Positions 1 to 9,211 are shown, counted from the stretch's first letter. The stretch: DNA of 39,726 bases from an uncultured Treponema sp. (GCA_946410085.1 CAMJZA010000030.1:1-39726); one strand, 5' to 3'. The notes: generated by a model not told the origin, from the letters alone. Translations and numbers: made by a program.

Positions 1-1
1 T

Positions 2-73
2 GTCTCCTTCGTCTAGTGGTTAGGACATCGGGTTTTCATCCCGACAACATGGGTTCAATTCCCGTAGGAGATG
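2..73 (+). tRNA. tRNA-Glu (anticodon UUC)
   Basis: A complete cloverleaf can be folded. The acceptor stem GTCTCCT pairs with AGGAGAT, including one G-U pair. The D arm contains AGTGGTTAGGAC. The anticodon stem TCGGG/CCCGA encloses the seven-base loop TTTTCAT, which gives anticodon TTC, and the T arm is ATGGG-TTCAATT-CCCGT. The discriminator base is G and no CCA is encoded. Its own promoter lies outside the window. A promoter for the next operon starts about 30 bp downstream. Confidence 0.96.
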
Positions 74-101
74 GTATTGTACGAATGCTCTTATACAGGC
101 G

Positions 102-130
102 TTGACAAGACTTTTGAAAAATGCTAGTAT
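102..130 (+). promoter_or_regulatory. Sigma-70-type promoter of the rimP-nusA-infB operon
   Basis: A perfect -35 box TTGACA (102-107) is separated by 17 bp from the -10 box TAGTAT (125-130). Transcription would start near 137, leaving a leader of about 64 nt before rimP. That leader contains a terminator-like hairpin. Confidence 0.75.
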
Positions 131-151
131 CTCGTTAAACAATAGAGATGT

Positions 152-182
152 AAAAAAGGAGCCGGAACGAGGCTCCTTTTTT
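152..182 (+). terminator. Intrinsic terminator in the leader of the rimP operon (possible attenuator)
   Basis: The stem GGAGCC (158-163)/GGCTCC (171-176) encloses the loop GGAACGA and is followed by TTTTTT (177-182). Flanking A6 and T6 runs could lengthen the stem. It lies between the strong promoter at 102-130 and the rimP start, so it either attenuates the operon or ends a very short RNA. In E. coli the equivalent operon also has leader terminators and NusA feeds back on its own operon. That parallel is inference here. Confidence 0.75.
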
Positions 183-200
183 GTTTTACAGGGGTAATAA

Positions 201-680
201 TTGGAATATATTCCGCATGAGGATGTTCCCTATTTTAGCAGATGTGAAGCGGTGATAAAAGAAATTGGCCTGCGGCTGGTGGAACTGCAGGTAACGCCGC
301 AGAAGTCCGGAGCCCATGTTGCTGCCGTCATTGCAAAACAGGATGCCGGACAGGATGTTTCCGTTTCGGATTGTTCAAAGGCCCATCATGCATTGCAGCC
401 GCTTTTGCTTGTCCTGCTTCAGGATGAAATGCCGGGACTTACGGAAGATGACATTTCGATGGAAGTATGTTCGCCCGGAACAGAGCGCAATATAAAAAAT
501 GCTGCTGAGTTTGAAACCTTTACCGGACGGGAAATCCGGGTATGGGATAAGAATGTCGGGGACTGGGTGAGGGGAGTCATACAGGCAGCTGACCGCGAGT
601 CTGTGACGCTGCATGTTGAAGGCGATGACCGGATTATTCCCTATGTTGCCATAGCCAAAGCAAAATTTATACATAATTAG
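201..680 (+). CDS. rimP: Ribosome maturation factor RimP
   Basis: The 159-residue protein has the size and two-part layout of RimP: an N-terminal alpha/beta half with the segment ELQVTPQKSGAHVAAVI and the SPGxxR-like motif CSPGTERN near residue 90, then a C-terminal Sm-like half. RimP assists late maturation of the 30S subunit in the cytoplasm. The start is TTG with AGGGG about six bases upstream; no ATG start fits. It is the first gene of the translation operon, 35 bp before nusA, an arrangement conserved in many bacteria. Sequence divergence is considerable but the context is decisive. Confidence 0.88.
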   Translation: MEYIPHEDVPYFSRCEAVIKEIGLRLVELQVTPQKSGAHVAAVIAKQDAGQDVSVSDCSKAHHALQPLLLVLLQDEMPGLTEDDISMEVCSPGTERNIKNAAEFETFTGREIRVWDKNVGDWVRGVIQAADRESVTLHVEGDDRIIPYVAIAKAKFIHN

Positions 681-715
681 ATATTATTTGATTTTAATAG
701 ATAGAGAGGTTTGAT

Positions 716-2206
716 ATGTCAGAAATGGCCGAAGCCATCCGTGCCCTGCAGGCAGAAAAAAGGATGAGCGATGATGCGATAAAACAGACGATTGAAGATA
801 TGATAAAGGCCGCCTACAAGAAGACTTTTGGGCATAATGAAAACTGCATTGTCCGCTTTCGGGATGATTTTTCAGATATCGATGTGTATTCACGGAAAGT
901 TATAGTTGACGGCGTATATGATCCGTCAACAGAGATAGAACTTGAAGAAGCAAAGGAGCTGAGCGATGAGTGTGAGGTCGGTGACGAGCTTGACATCTCC
1001 ATTGATCCGCACACTTTTGCCCGTTCGGCAGTCACCTTCGGTAAGCAGACGGCGCATCAGGCACTGAATGAGAACTTCAGGGACAGCCTTTACAAGGAGT
1101 ACGAGCGCAGGAAGGGTGACGTTATTTCCGGTATTTTCCAGCGTGAACGCAAGGAAAATATCTATGTCGAAATTGAACGCGCCGGTGACGGTGTTGAGGC
1201 CATGCTGCCGAAGCGCTATCAGAGTCCGCGTGAGAATTACGAGAAGGGTGACAAGATAAAGGCTGTCATTGTTGACGTGCGCAAGACGCAGACGGGAATT
1301 CAGCTTGTGCTGAGCCGTTCTGATCCCAAGCTTGTCCAGAACCTCCTGAGCATCGAAGTTGCAGAGATTGCTGACGGCACGGTAGGAATCTACAAGATTG
1401 TCCGCGATGTCGGTTACCGGACAAAGATTGCGGTCTATTCGAACCGGAATGATGTTGATCCCGTCGGAGCCTGCGTCGGTCCCAAGGGTGTGCGCATTCA
1501 GAATGTCATCAAGCAGCTTGAAGGCGAAAAAATGGACGTCATTCCTTATCTGGAGGATCCCCGGGAGTTCATTGCGGTTGCCCTGCAGCCTGCAGAAATA
1601 AAAAAGGTGTATGTGCTTGACTTCGATAAAAAGGAAGCACTTGCCGTCGTCAACGAAAGTCAGTCTTCATACGCAATCGGTAAGGGCGGCATGAACGTGA
1701 AGCTTGCCAAGGATCTGACGGGGTGGAGCATCGATGTCAAGACGGAGGAGCAGGTTGCTGACCTTGATTTGACGGATGCGAGCAGCACGATGAAGGCTGC
1801 GGAAGATCTGTTCCGCTCCGTTTCGGAAGAAGAAGTCGTGTCGGTTGCAGAACTTCCCGGCATTGATGAGCGCATAGCTTCGCTGCTCAAGGAAGCAGGC
1901 TATGATGACATACAGCGTTTTAGCGATGCGGCACGTGACGGAAGCATCAAGAATGTCGAAGGCCTGTCAGATGATGATATTGCCCTTGTCAGCCGGATTA
2001 TCAGCGAGAACGTTGTCTTCAAGGATGATGATCTGGCAGATGAGGAATCTGCTGCCCGGACGGATGCTGCTGGAGAGAATGCTTCTGTTTCGGAAGAAGA
2101 AAATGAGGAAGAAGAGTACCTCTGCCCGGAGTGCGGTGCAAAGATAAGCCTCGACATGACGAGATGTCCGAATTGTGGTGTCGAATTTTCATTTGAAGAG
2201 GAATAA
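716..2206 (+). CDS. nusA: Transcription termination/antitermination protein NusA with C-terminal zinc ribbon
   Basis: NusA binds RNA polymerase and nascent RNA and controls pausing, termination and antitermination. In this 496-residue protein the order is: N-terminal polymerase-binding domain, S1 domain around residues 135-200, then two KH domains with GxxG loops (GPKG near 260, GKGG near 321). A helix-hairpin-helix segment (ELPGIDERIASLLKEAG) follows around residues 380-400, then an acidic linker. The tail carries CPEC (470-473) and CPNC (484-487), a C-x2-C-x10-C-x2-C zinc ribbon that is not part of the standard NusA architecture. The start has GAGAGG about six bases upstream. The downstream gap to infB is 15 bp. 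Confidence 0.96.
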   Translation: MSEMAEAIRALQAEKRMSDDAIKQTIEDMIKAAYKKTFGHNENCIVRFRDDFSDIDVYSRKVIVDGVYDPSTEIELEEAKELSDECEVGDELDISIDPHTFARSAVTFGKQTAHQALNENFRDSLYKEYERRKGDVISGIFQRERKENIYVEIERAGDGVEAMLPKRYQSPRENYEKGDKIKAVIVDVRKTQTGIQLVLSRSDPKLVQNLLSIEVAEIADGTVGIYKIVRDVGYRTKIAVYSNRNDVDPVGACVGPKGVRIQNVIKQLEGEKMDVIPYLEDPREFIAVALQPAEIKKVYVLDFDKKEALAVVNESQSSYAIGKGGMNVKLAKDLTGWSIDVKTEEQVADLDLTDASSTMKAAEDLFRSVSEEEVVSVAELPGIDERIASLLKEAGYDDIQRFSDAARDGSIKNVEGLSDDDIALVSRIISENVVFKDDDLADEESAARTDAAGENASVSEEENEEEEYLCPECGAKISLDMTRCPNCGVEFSFEEE

Positions 2207-2221
2207 GGAAATAGGTTAGAT

Positions 2222-5137
2222 ATGGCGGATGAAACAGAAAAAAAGCCCAGTGTGATTTTACACAAGAAAGAGAACAAGGGTGGACCAGCTCAGACTCCGA
2301 GTCAGCAGCCGAAGAAAAAGGTTGTTGTCGTCAAGCGTAAGGGGTCCCCTGCGGGGCAGGCTGCAAAGGACAGACAGGACCTTTCCGGCAAGGAAGGAAA
2401 GGAAAAAATCCGTGTCGTCGTGAAGAAGCCGTCTGAATCATCCGCAGAAACGAATCAGGCTGAGGTGAAGCCTGAGGAAAGTCTTTCGGCAGCTCCCCAG
2501 ACCAGTGTGCAGAAGGCTGACACTGCCGAAAAGAAAGAGCCGCTTCCTCCGCAGGTGAAGAAGAACGAGCCTTCCGGCTCCTATACCGGTTCGCAGGCAG
2601 CTGCTTCCGCTGATGCCGATGCGAAGGCCGGTCAGAATAAAAGCCGTCCGCAGGGAAATTCTGCGCCGTTTGTACTCAATCAGCAGCGGCCGAATGTCCG
2701 TGCCGGTAATTTGAGCGGGTACGGGCGGGGGCGCGGCGGATACAACAATTTCCGCGGCCGGAACGGTAATGCGGGTAACCAGCAGGGGGGCTTTACGGGA
2801 ACGCAGGCCCGCGAGGGCTACCAGAACCGTCAGGGCGGCTATAATAACGGACCGAACCGCGGCGGCTACAATAACGGGCAGAATCGCGGCGGCTACGGTA
2901 CGCAGAATGGTGGCCGCGGCGGCTATAATAACGGACCGAACCGCGGCTACAATAACGGACAGAACCGGAGCGGCTATACCGGAAACGGCCAGTTTGGCGG
3001 AGGCGGCAGGCCGGACTTCGGACAGGGCGCAAACCGTCCGGGTTCCTTTAATTCTCCTGCTTCAATGCAGACGAACAAGGCCCCTGCGAAGAAGCCTTTC
3101 AAGGGCAAGAAGCCTGTTTACAGCCACGAGAAAGAAAAAGAGGAATCCTTTGACGAGGAGGAGCTCTACCAGAACAAGAAGCGCCAGAATACTCCGTCAA
3201 GTGCAGTCCCTGAACAGATAGACATCATGGATACGATCTCCGTGTCCGATCTGGCGAAGAAGATGAATCTCAAGGCTGGTGAAATCATCGGTAAACTCAT
3301 GTCGATGGGCATGATGGTGACGATAAACCAGTCCATTGACTCCGATACGGCTACGATTCTTGCCGAAGAATACAACTGCAAGGTCCACCTGGTCAGCCTC
3401 TATGACGAGACCGTCATTGAGAGCGAACAGGGTGATGAGGCCGGCGTCAAGTCCCGCCCGCCGATTGTTACGGTCATGGGACACGTTGACCACGGAAAGA
3501 CCAAGACGCTTGATGCCATCCGCAATGCGCATGTTGCAGAAGGTGAGGCCGGCGGCATTACCCAGAAAATTGGTGCCTACAAGGTTACGACGGAGAAGGG
3601 CGAGATAACCTTCCTTGACACGCCGGGCCACGAGGCATTTACGATGATGCGTGCACGAGGTGCCCAGATAACCGATATCGTTGTCCTGGTCGTTGCCGCA
3701 GATGACGGCGTGATGCCGCAGACGATGGAAGCAATCCACCACGCGAAGGATGCGAAGGTTCCGATTATCGTTGCCGTCAATAAGATTGATAAGCCGGATG
3801 CGAATCCCGACCGGGTTATGACACAGCTTTCCGAGCAGGGACTGACGCCCGAGGAATGGGGCGGTGATACGCAGTATGTCAGGATTTCTGCCCTGAAAAA
3901 AGAGGGCATTGATGACCTGCTCGATGCCATCCTGCTGCAGGCCGAGGTGCTTGAGCTGAAGGCTCAGTACGACTGCCGTGCAGAGGGAAAGGTTATTGAG
4001 TCCCGCATAGATCAGGGACGGGGTGTCGTTGCGTCCGTCATCGTTCAGCGCGGAACCCTGAAGGCGGGCGATCCTTTTGTTGCCGGAGTCTATTCAGGAC
4101 GCGTCCGTGCAATGTTCAACGACCGCGGGCAGAAGATAAAGGAAGCCGGGCCGTCCACGCCGGTCGAAGTGCTCGGCATTGAGTCCATGCCGAATGCAGG
4201 TGATCCTTTCCAGGTTACCGAGTCCGAGAAAGAAGCCCGTGCTTTTGCTGCCAAACGGCAGGAGCTCAAGCGCTTTGAGGATGCAAAAGCGGTCAAGAAG
4301 GTTACGCTCGACAACCTCTATTCGACGATCGAACAGCAGGAAACGAAGGAGTTCAAGGTCATCATCAAGGCTGACCTGCAGGGAAGTGCAGAAGCGCTCA
4401 AGACTTCGCTCGAAAAGCTTTCTACAAAGGATATCCGCCTCGTCGTCATCCACTCAAGTGCCGGTGCCATCAACGAAAGCGATGTCATGCTGGCAGCAGC
4501 CGACGACAATGCGATCATCATCGGCTTTAATGTGCGTCCGACTCCGAAGGCAAAGGCACTTGCTGATCAGGAAAAGGTCGAAATCCGCAAGTACAATATC
4601 ATCTATGCCTGTGTCGAAGAAATCAAGCAGGCAATGGAAGGCATGCTCAAGCCTGATACAAAGGAAGAGGTTACGGGAACGCTCGATGTCCGCAACACGT
4701 TCAAGGTGCCGAAGATCGGCGTCATTGCAGGCTGTTACGTTACGAGCGGTATCATCAAGCGGAGCAGCAGCGTCAATGTCATCCGCGATGGTGTCGTCAA
4801 GTTTACGGGAAAGGTCGCTTCTCTCAAGCGTTTCAAGGATGATGCAAAGGAAGTCCGCGAGGGTTTTGAATGCGGTCTGGGCATTGAGAACTGGCAGGAT
4901 ATCCAGGTCGGAGATCAGATCGAAGCCTTTGAGTTTGTCGAGATTGCCCGCAAGCTCGGTGACAGTCTGGTTGACGAGCGTGCCGAAATGGAAAAGCAGC
5001 AGGCTCAGCGTGAAGCGGCTGCGGCAGCTAAGGCTCTGGCCGAAAAGCAGGAGCAGCAGCTGGCTGAAAAGGCTGCCAAGGAAGCCGGCAAGGCTGCCAA
5101 GGCAGAGGCGCTTGCTGCTAAAAACGGCGGTCAATAA
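2222..5137 (+). CDS. infB: Translation initiation factor IF-2 with Arg/Gly/Asn-rich N-terminal repeats
   Basis: IF-2 is the GTPase that brings initiator tRNA to the 30S subunit and promotes subunit joining. All G motifs are present: GHVDHGKT (G1), [10 protein letters not shown] (G2 region), DTPGHE (G3), NKID (G4) and SAL (G5), followed by domains II, III and IV up to about residue 900. The N-terminal third is low complexity. A lysine-rich stretch is followed, at roughly residues 155-275, by tandem GGYNNG(P/Q)NR-like repeats that resemble eukaryotic RGG boxes. The C terminus is an Ala/Lys/Glu/Gln-rich probable coiled coil (about 915-971). Its stop overlaps the rbfA start by one base (TAATG), suggesting translational coupling. 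Confidence 0.97.
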   Translation: MADETEKKPSVILHKKENKGGPAQTPSQQPKKKVVVVKRKGSPAGQAAKDRQDLSGKEGKEKIRVVVKKPSESSAETNQAEVKPEESLSAAPQTSVQKADTAEKKEPLPPQVKKNEPSGSYTGSQAAASADADAKAGQNKSRPQGNSAPFVLNQQRPNVRAGNLSGYGRGRGGYNNFRGRNGNAGNQQGGFTGTQAREGYQNRQGGYNNGPNRGGYNNGQNRGGYGTQNGGRGGYNNGPNRGYNNGQNRSGYTGNGQFGGGGRPDFGQGANRPGSFNSPASMQTNKAPAKKPFKGKKPVYSHEKEKEESFDEEELYQNKKRQNTPSSAVPEQIDIMDTISVSDLAKKMNLKAGEIIGKLMSMGMMVTINQSIDSDTATILAEEYNCKVHLVSLYDETVIESEQGDEAGVKSRPPIVTVMGHVDHGKTKTLDAIRNAHVAEGEAGGITQKIGAYKVTTEKGEITFLDTPGHEAFTMMRARGAQITDIVVLVVAADDGVMPQTMEAIHHAKDAKVPIIVAVNKIDKPDANPDRVMTQLSEQGLTPEEWGGDTQYVRISALKKEGIDDLLDAILLQAEVLELKAQYDCRAEGKVIESRIDQGRGVVASVIVQRGTLKAGDPFVAGVYSGRVRAMFNDRGQKIKEAGPSTPVEVLGIESMPNAGDPFQVTESEKEARAFAAKRQELKRFEDAKAVKKVTLDNLYSTIEQQETKEFKVIIKADLQGSAEALKTSLEKLSTKDIRLVVIHSSAGAINESDVMLAAADDNAIIIGFNVRPTPKAKALADQEKVEIRKYNIIYACVEEIKQAMEGMLKPDTKEEVTGTLDVRNTFKVPKIGVIAGCYVTSGIIKRSSSVNVIRDGVVKFTGKVASLKRFKDDAKEVREGFECGLGIENWQDIQVGDQIEAFEFVEIARKLGDSLVDERAEMEKQQAQREAAAAAKALAEKQEQQLAEKAAKEAGKAAKAEALAAKNGGQ

Positions 5138-5574
5138 TGGGTCAGTATCGTTTGCTGAAGCTCGGTGAGCAGCTGCGGAAGGAGATTTCTTCCATGATTA
5201 TGAAGCGGGAAGTCAAGGACCCGAGGGTCAGCGAGTTCCTGGACATCAATCGGGTTGAAGTTTCCAAAGACCTTGCCCATGCGAAAGTCTACGTTTCCTC
5301 TTTTATGGATGAGGCGTCCGTAAAGCGGGGCGTTGAAGGCCTGCAGAATGCTGCCGGGTTCATTCAGTCGTCGATTGCGGCTAAGCTCCGTATCTATAAG
5401 TTTCCTAAGTTCACCTTTATCGCCGATTTTTCGATGAAGGAAGGCTATGACATGGTGCAGCGCCTGAATGAACTTGAGAAGGAATCTGCGGCGATTGAGG
5501 CCGGCCGGAATTCCGGGGAACAGTCCGGGTCTGCTTCCGGGGAAAGGGATGCCGAAGCAACGAAAGAATCCTGA
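5137..5574 (+). CDS. rbfA: Ribosome-binding factor A
   Basis: The protein has 145 residues. The first about 115 match RbfA, a type-II KH protein that binds the 30S subunit during late 16S rRNA maturation and cold adaptation. Recognisable parts are the opening RLLKLGEQLRKEISSMI, the segment VKDPRVSEFLDINRVEVSKD and the closing KFPKFTFIADFSMKEG. The tail is Ser/Gly/Glu-rich and looks disordered. It is coupled to infB by a one-base overlap. Its 3' end overlaps the probable truB start by 26 bases, so the operon is very compact. Confidence 0.95.
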   Translation: MGQYRLLKLGEQLRKEISSMIMKREVKDPRVSEFLDINRVEVSKDLAHAKVYVSSFMDEASVKRGVEGLQNAAGFIQSSIAAKLRIYKFPKFTFIADFSMKEGYDMVQRLNELEKESAAIEAGRNSGEQSGSASGERDAEATKES

Positions 5575-7423
5575 CAATCCTTCCGGGGTAATCCTCTATG
5601 CCAAGCGATCGGGTATAACCAGTTTTTCCTCCCTGTGGAGCGTTAAGAAAGCACTGGAAACCGACAAGGTGGGGCATACGGGAACGCTCGATTCCTTTGC
5701 GGAAGGTCTGCTTGTCGTTCTGACCGGCAGCCTGACACATCTTGTTTCCCATGTTACGTCTTTTCAAAAAAGCTATCTGGCCGTTATCTGTTTTGGAACG
5801 GCGACTGATACCCTTGATCCGCTTGGAACGGTAACCGGCGGGGGGAGGCCGCTTTCTGAGGAAGAAGTGCGTTCTGCCTGTTCCCGGTATACGGGTGCCC
5901 TGCTCCAGACACCGCCGGTGTTTTCTGCCCTTCATGTTGACGGGAAGCGTTCAAGCGACCTTGCCCGCAAAGGCGGGGAGGTGGAATTGAGTCCCCGTCA
6001 GGTTTTTATCTATAAGAATGAACTTTTGGCGTATAGGGCCGCTGGTGAGCTTGACCGGAATTCCTATGCCCTTGTACGGGTTGACTGTTCCAAAGGTACG
6101 TATATCCGTGCACTTGCCCGCGATATGGCAGCCCTTTTCGGCTCTGCTGCCCATCTGAGTGCCCTCCGCAGGACCCGGGTCGGTCCCTTTTCTGTGGAAG
6201 ATGCTGCCTGTTTCTCCCTGCTTGAGGATTTTACGATTGAAAATGCCATCGAAAAAGAGAACGTGATGCGCTCAGGCAGTCTTGCGCCCCAAAAAGACGG
6301 AGAGGATGTTTTCGCAGACATACGGAATCACTTTCTTGCCTTTACTCCCCGCCTTGCCTTTCGCTGCGGACTCAAAGCTGAACTGTTGAAGGCTGAAGCG
6401 GAGCGGAATTACCTGAATGGCCGCCCCCTTTCCGCAAAGATGTTTGCCCCGCTTCCAATGGAAGCGGATATTGCGTCGGACTTTACGGTTTGTGAAAGTC
6501 CCGATGAACGTGCGGTTTTTTACGGCGGAGGTCAGTTTGCCGGCATGACGCGCATTGGTGCGTTACGCCCCGAATATTCTTTTGTTGTTCCCAAAAAGAA
6601 CCGGCAGCTCAGTGTGTACAGCTGGGAAGACCTGCGTGAGGGAGCCTTTCCGCCTGCATGGAAGGAGACCGGCTGTGCGGTATCTGTCGGCAGCTTTGAT
6701 GCCCTGCACGTGGGACACAGCGCTCTGATTGCTGCTGTTCTTGCGCAGAAAAAGCTCATCCCCGGCATCGTGCTCTTCCGCAATGCGTTCAGGGGTGAGG
6801 ACGGCAGCATGCAGGTGTCCGTCATGAGCCTGCAGCAGCGGCTTGATTTTCTTGCAGGGCAGGGCGTACGCTTTGCCGTTATTCTGGACTTTTCTCCTGT
6901 CCTTGCACAGACTGACGGCAGCAGTTTCTTTGAAATGCTCATTGCGGCATGCGGTCTCCGCTATCTTGCAGAGGGGCAGGACTTCCGCTGCGGCTGGAAA
7001 GGTTCGTTCGGACGCGGTGAGATAGCGGCGCTGGCAGAAAAAAAGGCTTTTTCATTTGACGTGCTGGATGATGTCGAGGTCGCAGGAGAACGGGTGAGCT
7101 CGTCCCGCGTCCGCACCGCTGTTCAAGCGGCTGATTTTGCCCTGGCAGCGGAGCTTTTGGGGCGGCCCTTTGTCTATGACTGCCGTCCGCTGCGATTTGC
7201 GAGGCAGGCGGTCCGGACTCCTGACAGCGGAAACGGCCTGACTGCCCGGTTAGCCGGTCCGCAGCTTTGCCCGCCGGACGGGGAGTATGACGTGAAGGCT
7301 GCGTTTACTGACGGCCAGACAGCTGCATGCCGCTGCCGGATAGCGGACGGCAGCTTATCCCTGATCCTGTCCCCGGAACTGTGCGGCCGGGAACCTGTAG
7401 AACCTGTTTCGCTTATTTTTTAA
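5549..7423 (+). CDS. truB: Fused tRNA pseudouridine-55 synthase TruB and RibF-like FAD synthetase
   Basis: One uninterrupted 624-residue frame carries two enzymes. Residues about 10-300 are TruB: GHTGTLDSF holds the catalytic Asp (D48), and RALARDMA-type and RRTRVGPF motifs follow. TruB makes pseudouridine 55 in the T loop of tRNAs. From about residue 375 the protein is RibF-like: GSFDALHVGH (381-390) is the nucleotidyltransferase motif of FMN adenylyltransferase, and SSSRVR near 517 is its second signature. The last about 85 residues sit where riboflavin kinase should be, but are short and lack the PTAN motif, so kinase activity is doubtful. I chose ATG 5549 (GGGG six bases upstream) over an upstream in-frame ATG at 5468 inside rbfA. 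truB and ribF are usually separate adjacent genes, so a sequencing error joining them should be excluded. Confidence 0.88.
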   Translation: MPKQRKNPDNPSGVILYAKRSGITSFSSLWSVKKALETDKVGHTGTLDSFAEGLLVVLTGSLTHLVSHVTSFQKSYLAVICFGTATDTLDPLGTVTGGGRPLSEEEVRSACSRYTGALLQTPPVFSALHVDGKRSSDLARKGGEVELSPRQVFIYKNELLAYRAAGELDRNSYALVRVDCSKGTYIRALARDMAALFGSAAHLSALRRTRVGPFSVEDAACFSLLEDFTIENAIEKENVMRSGSLAPQKDGEDVFADIRNHFLAFTPRLAFRCGLKAELLKAEAERNYLNGRPLSAKMFAPLPMEADIASDFTVCESPDERAVFYGGGQFAGMTRIGALRPEYSFVVPKKNRQLSVYSWEDLREGAFPPAWKETGCAVSVGSFDALHVGHSALIAAVLAQKKLIPGIVLFRNAFRGEDGSMQVSVMSLQQRLDFLAGQGVRFAVILDFSPVLAQTDGSSFFEMLIAACGLRYLAEGQDFRCGWKGSFGRGEIAALAEKKAFSFDVLDDVEVAGERVSSSRVRTAVQAADFALAAELLGRPFVYDCRPLRFARQAVRTPDSGNGLTARLAGPQLCPPDGEYDVKAAFTDGQTAACRCRIADGSLSLILSPELCGREPVEPVSLIF

Positions 7424-7480
7424 GAAAACCTGCATGGGGATGGATAGTCCGCTGTTCCCCTGCGCTGGGTAGCCCCCGTG

Positions 7481-7509
7481 TTGTCATTTTCTCCAATCTC
7501 CGCTAGAAT
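7481..7509 (+). promoter_or_regulatory. Promoter of cimA, predicted leaderless
   Basis: TTGTCA (7481-7486) and TAGAAT (7504-7509) are spaced by 17 bp. The start codon of cimA begins seven bases after the -10 box, at the expected transcription start. No Shine-Dalgarno site fits between them. Confidence 0.7.
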
Positions 7510-7515
7510 GTCTGC

Positions 7516-9126
7516 ATGGCAGATACTTCCGTGAAGAACATAGAGCTTTTGGATTCCACCCTCCGCGACGGTGCACAGGGTGAGGGCATCAGTTATTCCG
7601 TACAGGACAAGATACACATAGTGCAGGCCCTTGATGAACTGGGCGTCAAGTATATCGAGGCTGGCAATCCCGGCAGCAACCCCAAGGACATGGAGTTTTT
7701 TCAGAAGGCAAAGGAACTGCATCTGTCCCATGCCCGGCTTGTTGCGTTCGGTTCCACCCGGCGCAAGGATTCTTCCTGTGCAGAGGATGCAAACCTGCAG
7801 AGCCTGCTTTCTGCTGAAACTGAGGATGTGGTCATATTCGGTAAGACATGGGATTTTCAGGCAATCGAAATCCTGCATGCAACGCTTGAACAGAACCTTG
7901 AAATGATAAAGGACACCTGTGCCTACCTGAGCAAACGGGGCCGGAACGTCATGTTTGACGCGGAACACTTTTTTACCGGTTACGAGGCGAATGCCGATTA
8001 TGCGATGCAGGCCCTGCAGGCTGCCGTGGAGGGTGGGGCGAGCGTTCTCTGCCTCTGCGAAACGAAAGGCGGCTGTATGCTCTCTGACTGTGCACGGATT
8101 GTCGGTGATGTCGTGAAAAAGTTCGGAAAGGCGGCAATTATCGGCATTCACACGCACAATGACTCGGGGCTTGCCGTCGCAAACTCGCTGACGGCGGTCC
8201 AGGCAGGCGCAACGCACGTGCAGGGCGTCCTGCTCGGCTTCGGTGAGCGGACGGGCAATGCGAACCTTTCCACGATAATTGCCGACCTGCAGCTCAAGAT
8301 GGGCTACCGCTGCATTCCCGAAGATTCCGTCCGGATGTTGACGCCCATCTGCCGCAGGGTTGCCGAGATAACGAACATCCCGCTCGAGGGGGGCATGCCC
8401 TTCGTGGGTCAGAATGCCTTTGCCCACAAGGCAGGCATGCACATCGACGCGGTGCTCAAGAATCCTGCCGCATACGAGCACATCAGCCCCGAGCTCGTCG
8501 GCAATTCCCGTGTGTTCCTGATGAGCGAGGTTGCGGGCCGTTCGATGATCATCGAGAAGATAAAGAAGTTCGACCCGAACATAACCAAGGACTCTCCGGT
8601 TGTTGCCGACATCGTCAGGAAGGTCAAGGACATGGAGCACGAGGGCTACCAGTTCGAGGGTGCAGACGGCAGTTTTGAGCTTTTGGTGCGCAAGATAATC
8701 GGCAAGTATCAGCCTTTCTTCAATCTGCACTATTACAAGATAAGCGACGAGAACCCCCTCATCGAAAAAGACCTCTATTCCTTCGCCCAGCTCAAGATAG
8801 ACGTGGACGGGCACGTGAAGATTGCGGCCGGGGAGGGAGACGGCCCTGTCAATGCACTGGACTTCGCCCTTCGCTCGGCCTTGTCCTCGTTCTACCCTGC
8901 CGTGGAGCAGATACGTCTGACCGACTACAAGGTGCGTGTGCTTGACGGCGGGCACGGAACGGCAACCACCGTCCGCGTTCTTATAGAAAGCAGCGACGGA
9001 AAGGACAGCTGGACGACAATCGGGGTGAGTTGCGATATCGTTGAGGCCTCCTGGTTTGCCCTCGTGGATTCATTCGAGTACAAGCTGATCAAGGACATTG
9101 AGCGGCGCTACCAGAAACTGATATAG
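7516..9126 (+). CDS. cimA: (R)-citramalate synthase
   Basis: The enzyme condenses pyruvate with acetyl-CoA to (R)-citramalate, the first step of the threonine-independent route to 2-oxobutanoate and isoleucine. The 536-residue length fits the CimA branch of the isopropylmalate synthase family. Visible are STLRDGAQGEG near residue 14, the metal-binding HTHND motif near 215, the NAFAHKAGMH motif near 305, and a C-terminal LeuA-type regulatory domain (about 400-536). It could be a 2-isopropylmalate synthase relative, but the start motif and length favour citramalate synthase. No other branched-chain gene is adjacent. Transcription is predicted to begin at the start codon. Confidence 0.9.
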   Translation: MADTSVKNIELLDSTLRDGAQGEGISYSVQDKIHIVQALDELGVKYIEAGNPGSNPKDMEFFQKAKELHLSHARLVAFGSTRRKDSSCAEDANLQSLLSAETEDVVIFGKTWDFQAIEILHATLEQNLEMIKDTCAYLSKRGRNVMFDAEHFFTGYEANADYAMQALQAAVEGGASVLCLCETKGGCMLSDCARIVGDVVKKFGKAAIIGIHTHNDSGLAVANSLTAVQAGATHVQGVLLGFGERTGNANLSTIIADLQLKMGYRCIPEDSVRMLTPICRRVAEITNIPLEGGMPFVGQNAFAHKAGMHIDAVLKNPAAYEHISPELVGNSRVFLMSEVAGRSMIIEKIKKFDPNITKDSPVVADIVRKVKDMEHEGYQFEGADGSFELLVRKIIGKYQPFFNLHYYKISDENPLIEKDLYSFAQLKIDVDGHVKIAAGEGDGPVNALDFALRSALSSFYPAVEQIRLTDYKVRVLDGGHGTATTVRVLIESSDGKDSWTTIGVSCDIVEASWFALVDSFEYKLIKDIERRYQKLI

Positions 9127-9135
9127 TTCGGGCGG

Positions 9136-9166
9136 CAGGGCAGCCCCCGCAGGCAGCCCTGATTTT
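9136..9166 (+). terminator. Possible terminator of cimA
   Basis: CAGGGC (9136-9141) pairs with GCCCTG (9156-9161) around a 14-base loop, followed by the short T run ATTTTG. The weak T tract makes this only a modest terminator. Confidence 0.45.
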
Positions 9167-9182
9167 GCAGACTCCTGCCCTC

Positions 9183-9211
9183 TGTACATTTTCCTTGTTT
9201 TTCGCTAGACT
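9183..9211 (+). promoter_or_regulatory. Promoter of carB-dapF, nearly leaderless
   Basis: TGTACA (9183-9188, four of six consensus bases) and TAGACT (9206-9211) are 17 bp apart. The start codon at 9223 is 11 bases past the -10 box, so the leader would be about five bases. The CGCTAGA context around the -10 is shared with the cimA promoter. Confidence 0.55.

Noticed and set aside
5468..5548. Upstream in-frame ATG for truB
   Set aside because: It would extend the protein by 27 residues deep inside rbfA without a ribosome binding site or TruB similarity. ATG 5549 has GGGG at good spacing.
7436..7480. Terminator or structured RNA between the truB-ribF gene and cimA
   Set aside because: GGGGA and TCCCC can pair across about 15 bases, but there is no T run and the pairing is imperfect, so no feature is called.
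7420..8955. Long antisense open frame (511 codons) opposite cimA
   Set aside because: The sense strand encodes a complete, motif-rich citramalate synthase. The antisense product has no recognisable family and follows from the codon bias of a GC-rich gene.
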